From positions 992,001-1,056,000 of the forward strand of contig NZ_WAJT01000001.1 in NCBI RefSeq assembly GCF_009650605.1: 64,000 nt of DNA, read 5' to 3'. The notes under the pieces are model-generated. The model searched no databases and was not told where the DNA came from. It saw only the letters and a program-made list of their open reading frames with translations. Each line of letters begins with the position of its first letter. Within the stretch, counting starts at the first letter, position 1. The translations under genes were made by a program, and so were the position numbers. This stretch comes from Labrenzia sp. CE80 (lineage in GTDB: Bacteria; Pseudomonadota; Alphaproteobacteria; Rhizobiales; Stappiaceae). This document shows positions 61,430 to 64,000 of this stretch, in pieces.

Positions 61430-61951
61430 TCAGCCTACGATCAGTTGTTTGAGCTGGAGCGCTTCGTATTCGAGTTCGTTCAGCCTGTAGTTCACGACGT
61501 CGCCAATGGTCACCATGCCGACAACCTTGTCTCCGAATACGGCTGGCATGTGCCGGAAACGCCCTTCGGTCATGCGCCTCAAGACTGAGATGAGAGCCTC
61601 TGAAGGCTCACACACCTCCACCTTACGGGTCATGATTTCCTCGACCTTTTGTCCAAGCGTCTGACCGGGTGTATCCGCAAGGCGGCGTACGATGTCGCGC
61701 TCTGACAGAATGCCGAGCAGGCTGCCTTGCGAATCCAGGACGGGCAGGGCGCCTATATGTTTGTCGCGTAGAAGCTCTACAGCCTCATGAAGGGTGCTTT
61801 GAGGACCGATGGAAAAGACACCCTTTCCCTTGTTGTCGAGAATCTTTTGAACCGTCGCTGTTTCTTTTGATGTATTTGTTTGCGCGCTTTGGCTGAAAGT
61901 CTCAGCCGACGCCTTGTCCTTGCGGCTTGGTGCTTGGTAAGAACTGGGCAT
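61430..61951 (-). CDS. CBS-domain-pair protein
   Basis: A 173-residue protein with a polar, likely disordered N-terminus (about 1-30) and two CBS motifs forming one Bateman module (about 40-165: FSIGPQSTLHEAVELLRDKH, IGALPVLDSQGSLLGILSER, then IMTRKVEVCEPSEALISVLR and RHMPAVFGDKVVGMVTIGDV). Such stand-alone modules bind adenine nucleotides and act as energy sensors; the partner is unknown. The end YRLNELEYEALQLKQLIVG is typical of the proteobacterial stand-alone CBS proteins I recall. Cytoplasmic. Confidence 0.9.
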   Translation of the reverse strand: MPSSYQAPSRKDKASAETFSQSAQTNTSKETATVQKILDNKGKGVFSIGPQSTLHEAVELLRDKHIGALPVLDSQGSLLGILSERDIVRRLADTPGQTLGQKVEEIMTRKVEVCEPSEALISVLRRMTEGRFRHMPAVFGDKVVGMVTIGDVVNYRLNELEYEALQLKQLIVG

Positions 61952-62030
61952 TCAAAGTGCTCCTCGTTGAACGTTCCTCTCGTTAAGGAAAGTTCAGCTT
62001 AAACGAAACACTACGTCAAGGATTTCCAAG

Positions 62031-62216
62031 TTGGCCGAATTTGCCCTCACACCCTTGAGCGCGACGATCATGTTCGTATTGGCCTGCTTTGCCGGCTATC
62101 GTTATCGATGCGTCTGGGCTGCTGAAGGGCCTCGCTGGAAGCTCTGGATTTACGGAGTTCTAGCCGCAGTCTGTCTGAGTTTGGTGGCTTTTGTCCCGCT
62201 AGCAGCGGGCGCCTAG
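62031..62216 (+). CDS. small two-helix membrane protein of unknown function
   Basis: A 61-residue open frame from a TTG with AAGGA 8 bases upstream. Two hydrophobic helices (ATIMFVLACFAGYRY and WKLWIYGVLAAVCLSLVAFV) flank a short basic/acidic loop (RCVWAAEGPR). It ends 9 bases before the end of convergent nqrM. The layout is convincing for a small membrane protein, but I recognise no family. Confidence 0.5.
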   Translation: MAEFALTPLSATIMFVLACFAGYRYRCVWAAEGPRWKLWIYGVLAAVCLSLVAFVPLAAGA

Positions 62217-62225
62217 GCGGGCGAT

Positions 62226-62456
62226 TTAGCCTTCCATTTCTGCAAGTGCCTTTTTCGCCCGTGGGCAAAGCAATCGCTCGCGCAGCGGGCTGTCAGGATC
62301 GATTTCCTTTTTGCAGACAAGGCACTGGTCTGCATCGGTAATTGCGTTCAGTCCACCGCAGCTGCCTTTGATTCTACGTCCTGAAAATATGACGCCGAGC
62401 GCCATGCCCAGCACCACCGTGATCAGGAGTGAAAAAGTCAACACAAAGGTCTGCAT
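62226..62456 (-). CDS. nqrM: Na+-NQR maturation protein NqrM
   Basis: A 76-residue NqrM (DUF539). One N-terminal membrane helix (VLTFSLLITVVLGMALGVIF) is followed by four Cys at 33, 45, 48 and 64 (KGSCGGLN, DQCLVCKKE, RLLCPRAK). NqrM is needed to assemble the intramembrane iron centre held by NqrD and NqrE. It lies 21 bases after apbE on the minus strand; nqrA starts divergently on the other side of apbE. Confidence 0.93.
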   Translation of the reverse strand: MQTFVLTFSLLITVVLGMALGVIFSGRRIKGSCGGLNAITDADQCLVCKKEIDPDSPLRERLLCPRAKKALAEMEG

Positions 62457-62477
62457 GTGACGTTTCCTATGGTGCAG

Positions 62478-63494
62478 CTACGCCTTAAGTGACGCAAATC
62501 GGTTGCTTGCTGTCGATGCAAAGCCGTTGGATCCGCTGTTCGCGTTCCGATCGATAAACAGAACGGCCAAGTCGAGACGGTTCGCAATTTCCAGTCCGCG
62601 ATCGGTGCCAAGCGCAAGCATTGCTGTCGACCAAGCGTCCGCAAGCATGGTGTTTTCTGCCACGACAGTTACCGACGCTGTCCTATGAGAGATGGGCTTG
62701 CCGGTGTGCGAATCAATGATGTGCGAGTAACGCGTTCCATCTTCTTCGAAATAATTGCGATAGTCACCGGAGGTCGCCATGCCAAGATTGGAGATGTCGG
62801 CAATCTGATAGGCTTGGTGGCTCAGAGAATCAGGTGATTCGATGCCGATCTGCCAGCGCATGCCATCTGCATTTAGGCCTGCAACATATAGGTCGCCGCC
62901 AATTTCGACCATGAAATCGGTCAGGCCAAAGCCTTTGAGAGTGGTTGCGAGCTTATCGACGCCATAGCCCTTGCCAATCGACGGCAAGAAAATCTGGGTG
63001 TCAGGATTGGCTTTTTTGACGCTTGTGCCACTGACGCTAAGCTGTCCGGTTGAGTGCATGGCATCGGCAATTTCTTGCATGCTTGGCCGAGCTCTGGCCG
63101 ATCCGCCGTTTGCGCCGAAGCCCCAAGCTTCGATGACCGGTCCAAGTGTGACGTCAAATTGACCGTCGCTGGCACGTTTTACATCCTCGGCGGCGTTAAT
63201 CACATAAGCCAGATCCTGAGAAACGCCAATTGTTTCAGAGCTGTATGATGAATTGAAGCGGGACACCTCGGAATTAGGATCCCAGTTCGACATCTGAGCG
63301 TTCACGCCTGCCAGGCTCTTGGCAACTGCCTGTTTGAGGGCTGCCACGTCAACATTTCCGTCGTGGTCGATGGCTTTGATCGAGTAGCTCGTGCCCATGG
63401 TCGAACCATCGAGTTCGAGAACATCCGCGCCGCGCTTACATGCAGCCAAAGCAAGCGACATCAAGATAAAGCTGCGTCGAGAGAAATTCATCAT
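62478..63494 (-). CDS. apbE: FAD:protein FMN transferase ApbE
   Basis: A 338-residue periplasmic lipoprotein that covalently links FMN to Thr of NqrB and NqrC, using FAD. The N-terminus MMNFSRRSFILMSLALAACK has a twin-arginine-like SRRSF motif and a lipobox with the lipidated Cys at 19, so export folded by Tat as a lipoprotein is likely. Signatures: DGSTMGTSYSIKAI, SDGQFDVTLGPVIEAWGFG, IGKGYGVDKLATTLKGFGLT, VEIGGDLYVAG and TRYSHIIDSHTGKPISHRTA. A start at 63491 is equally possible. Forms a two-gene unit with nqrM. Confidence 0.96.
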   Translation of the reverse strand: MMNFSRRSFILMSLALAACKRGADVLELDGSTMGTSYSIKAIDHDGNVDVAALKQAVAKSLAGVNAQMSNWDPNSEVSRFNSSYSSETIGVSQDLAYVINAAEDVKRASDGQFDVTLGPVIEAWGFGANGGSARARPSMQEIADAMHSTGQLSVSGTSVKKANPDTQIFLPSIGKGYGVDKLATTLKGFGLTDFMVEIGGDLYVAGLNADGMRWQIGIESPDSLSHQAYQIADISNLGMATSGDYRNYFEEDGTRYSHIIDSHTGKPISHRTASVTVVAENTMLADAWSTAMLALGTDRGLEIANRLDLAVLFIDRNANSGSNGFASTASNRFASLKA

Positions 63495-63676
63495 GATTGG
63501 TACCGTACCCGCCTCAGAGTGATCGATCGCGACCTTTATCGCCGTGTTCCATCGCGCTTTTCTTTGGTTTCGAAGACCGTTTCAACCAAAAAATGTTGTT
63601 GTTAGACAAATTAGCACTTTTGATCCGGGCAAAATCGTAGCATATGGCGACCTGAAGAACACTGGAGGCCAAATGC

Positions 63677-64000
63677 GTGCAAAGCTTTAAGCTCAAGAAA
63701 GGTCTCGATCTGCCGGTGCTGGGGGCGCCTGTCCAGGAGATTCGTCCGGGACAAGAGGTGCGAACTGCCGCGGTGATCGCCGCTGACTACATCGGACTCA
63801 AGCCCAGACTGCTTGTGCAGGAGGGAGACGTGGTTGGAAGCGGAGCTCCGCTTCTTTTCCACAAAGATACTTCCGAGGTGTTGGTGACATCTCCGGTGAG
63901 TGGTCGAGTAAAGGCCGTCAATCGCGGTGCGCGCCGGGTCTTGATCAGCGTCGAAATCGAGATCGACGAGACGGCTGCCGAGGCGGTAGATTTTTCCGAT
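63677..64000 (+). CDS. nqrA: Na+-translocating NADH:quinone reductase subunit A, 3' end outside window
   Basis: A partial gene, 108 codons visible and open to the window edge; I translated it by hand. The GTG at 63677 has GGAGG 8 bases upstream. The protein starts VQSFKLKKGLDLPVLGAPVQ and continues YIGLKPRLLVQEGDVVGSGA, VLVTSPVSGRVKAVNRGARR, which is the conserved N-terminus of NqrA. The remaining nqrB-F genes should follow to the right. NqrA is the cytoplasmic subunit of the sodium-pumping respiratory complex. Confidence 0.93.
   Translation, partial: MQSFKLKKGLDLPVLGAPVQEIRPGQEVRTAAVIAADYIGLKPRLLVQEGDVVGSGAPLLFHKDTSEVLVTSPVSGRVKAVNRGARRVLISVEIEIDETAAEAVDFSD

Noticed and set aside
63620..63640. 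possible FNR/Anr box upstream of nqrA
   Set aside because: Only one half (TTGAT) is present; the other half-site does not match.

Overview
The window looks like chromosomal DNA of a marine-type alphaproteobacterium. The evidence is PopZ (DUF2497), an oxygen-dependent-type cobalamin pathway with CobN, an alphaproteobacterial RNase E with an acidic insert in its S1 region, the M48-dsbA and accB-accC-aat clusters, and an RF2 gene with the classical +1 frameshift site. A Stappiaceae-like member of the Hyphomicrobiales (Roseibium/Labrenzia relatives) is my best guess from gene content; this is inference, not a database result. Both window edges cut genes: an FAD-dependent oxidoreductase at the left and nqrA at the right.

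Layout. 0-5 kb: partial FAD oxidoreductase, a secreted protein of unknown function, and a large multi-PAS signalling protein whose GGDEF site is degenerate. 5-8.7 kb: an iron-type TonB operon (unknown secreted protein, exbB, two exbD genes, tonB) behind a promoter with operator-like palindromes, then tRNA-Asn. 9.1-20.1 kb: a cobalamin locus, with an adenosylcobalamin riboswitch followed by cobP-cobW-cobN-cobO-yrhK-like-cobQ on the plus strand, converging on cobC-cobD-DUF938 on the minus strand. 20.3-28.2 kb: tRNA-Cys, pcm, a TolC-type channel, popZ, a DUF1284 gene, valS and a DUF2155 gene. 28.3-29.6 kb: an orphan 414-residue protein that resembles aerolysin/ETX-MTX2 pore formers. 29.5-36 kb: aat, accC, accB, a DsbA-like protein, an M48 protease and an aminotransferase. 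36-46 kb: RNase E, and the cell-wall genes amiC, PBP1A and an M23 peptidase, with prfB between them. 46-52 kb: Bcp, a YhdP/AsmA-like giant and tyrS. 52-57 kb: phnCDE, followed by a GMC oxidoreductase lying between an intact phnE end and a second, truncated phnE end. 57-61 kb: glnB-glnA (minus) behind a sigma-54 promoter, then nnrD and tRNA-Leu. 61.4-64 kb: a CBS protein, a tiny membrane protein, and the Na+-NQR maturation genes nqrM and apbE divergent from nqrA.

Most of the window is ordinary housekeeping. The most noteworthy observations are: (1) the GMC oxidoreductase gene bracketed by about 249-bp direct repeats of the phnE 3' end, 152 bp of which are identical, which looks like a recombination-driven insertion that rebuilt phnE; (2) the candidate aerolysin-like protein in a rearranged spot of an otherwise conserved cluster; (3) a hairpin that displays the cobN Shine-Dalgarno in its loop; (4) an IRO-like operator at the tonB operon promoter; (5) the sigma-54 promoter of glnB-glnA; (6) the inactive-looking GGDEF domain of the PAS protein. 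I found no CRISPR array, no transposase and no phage genes.
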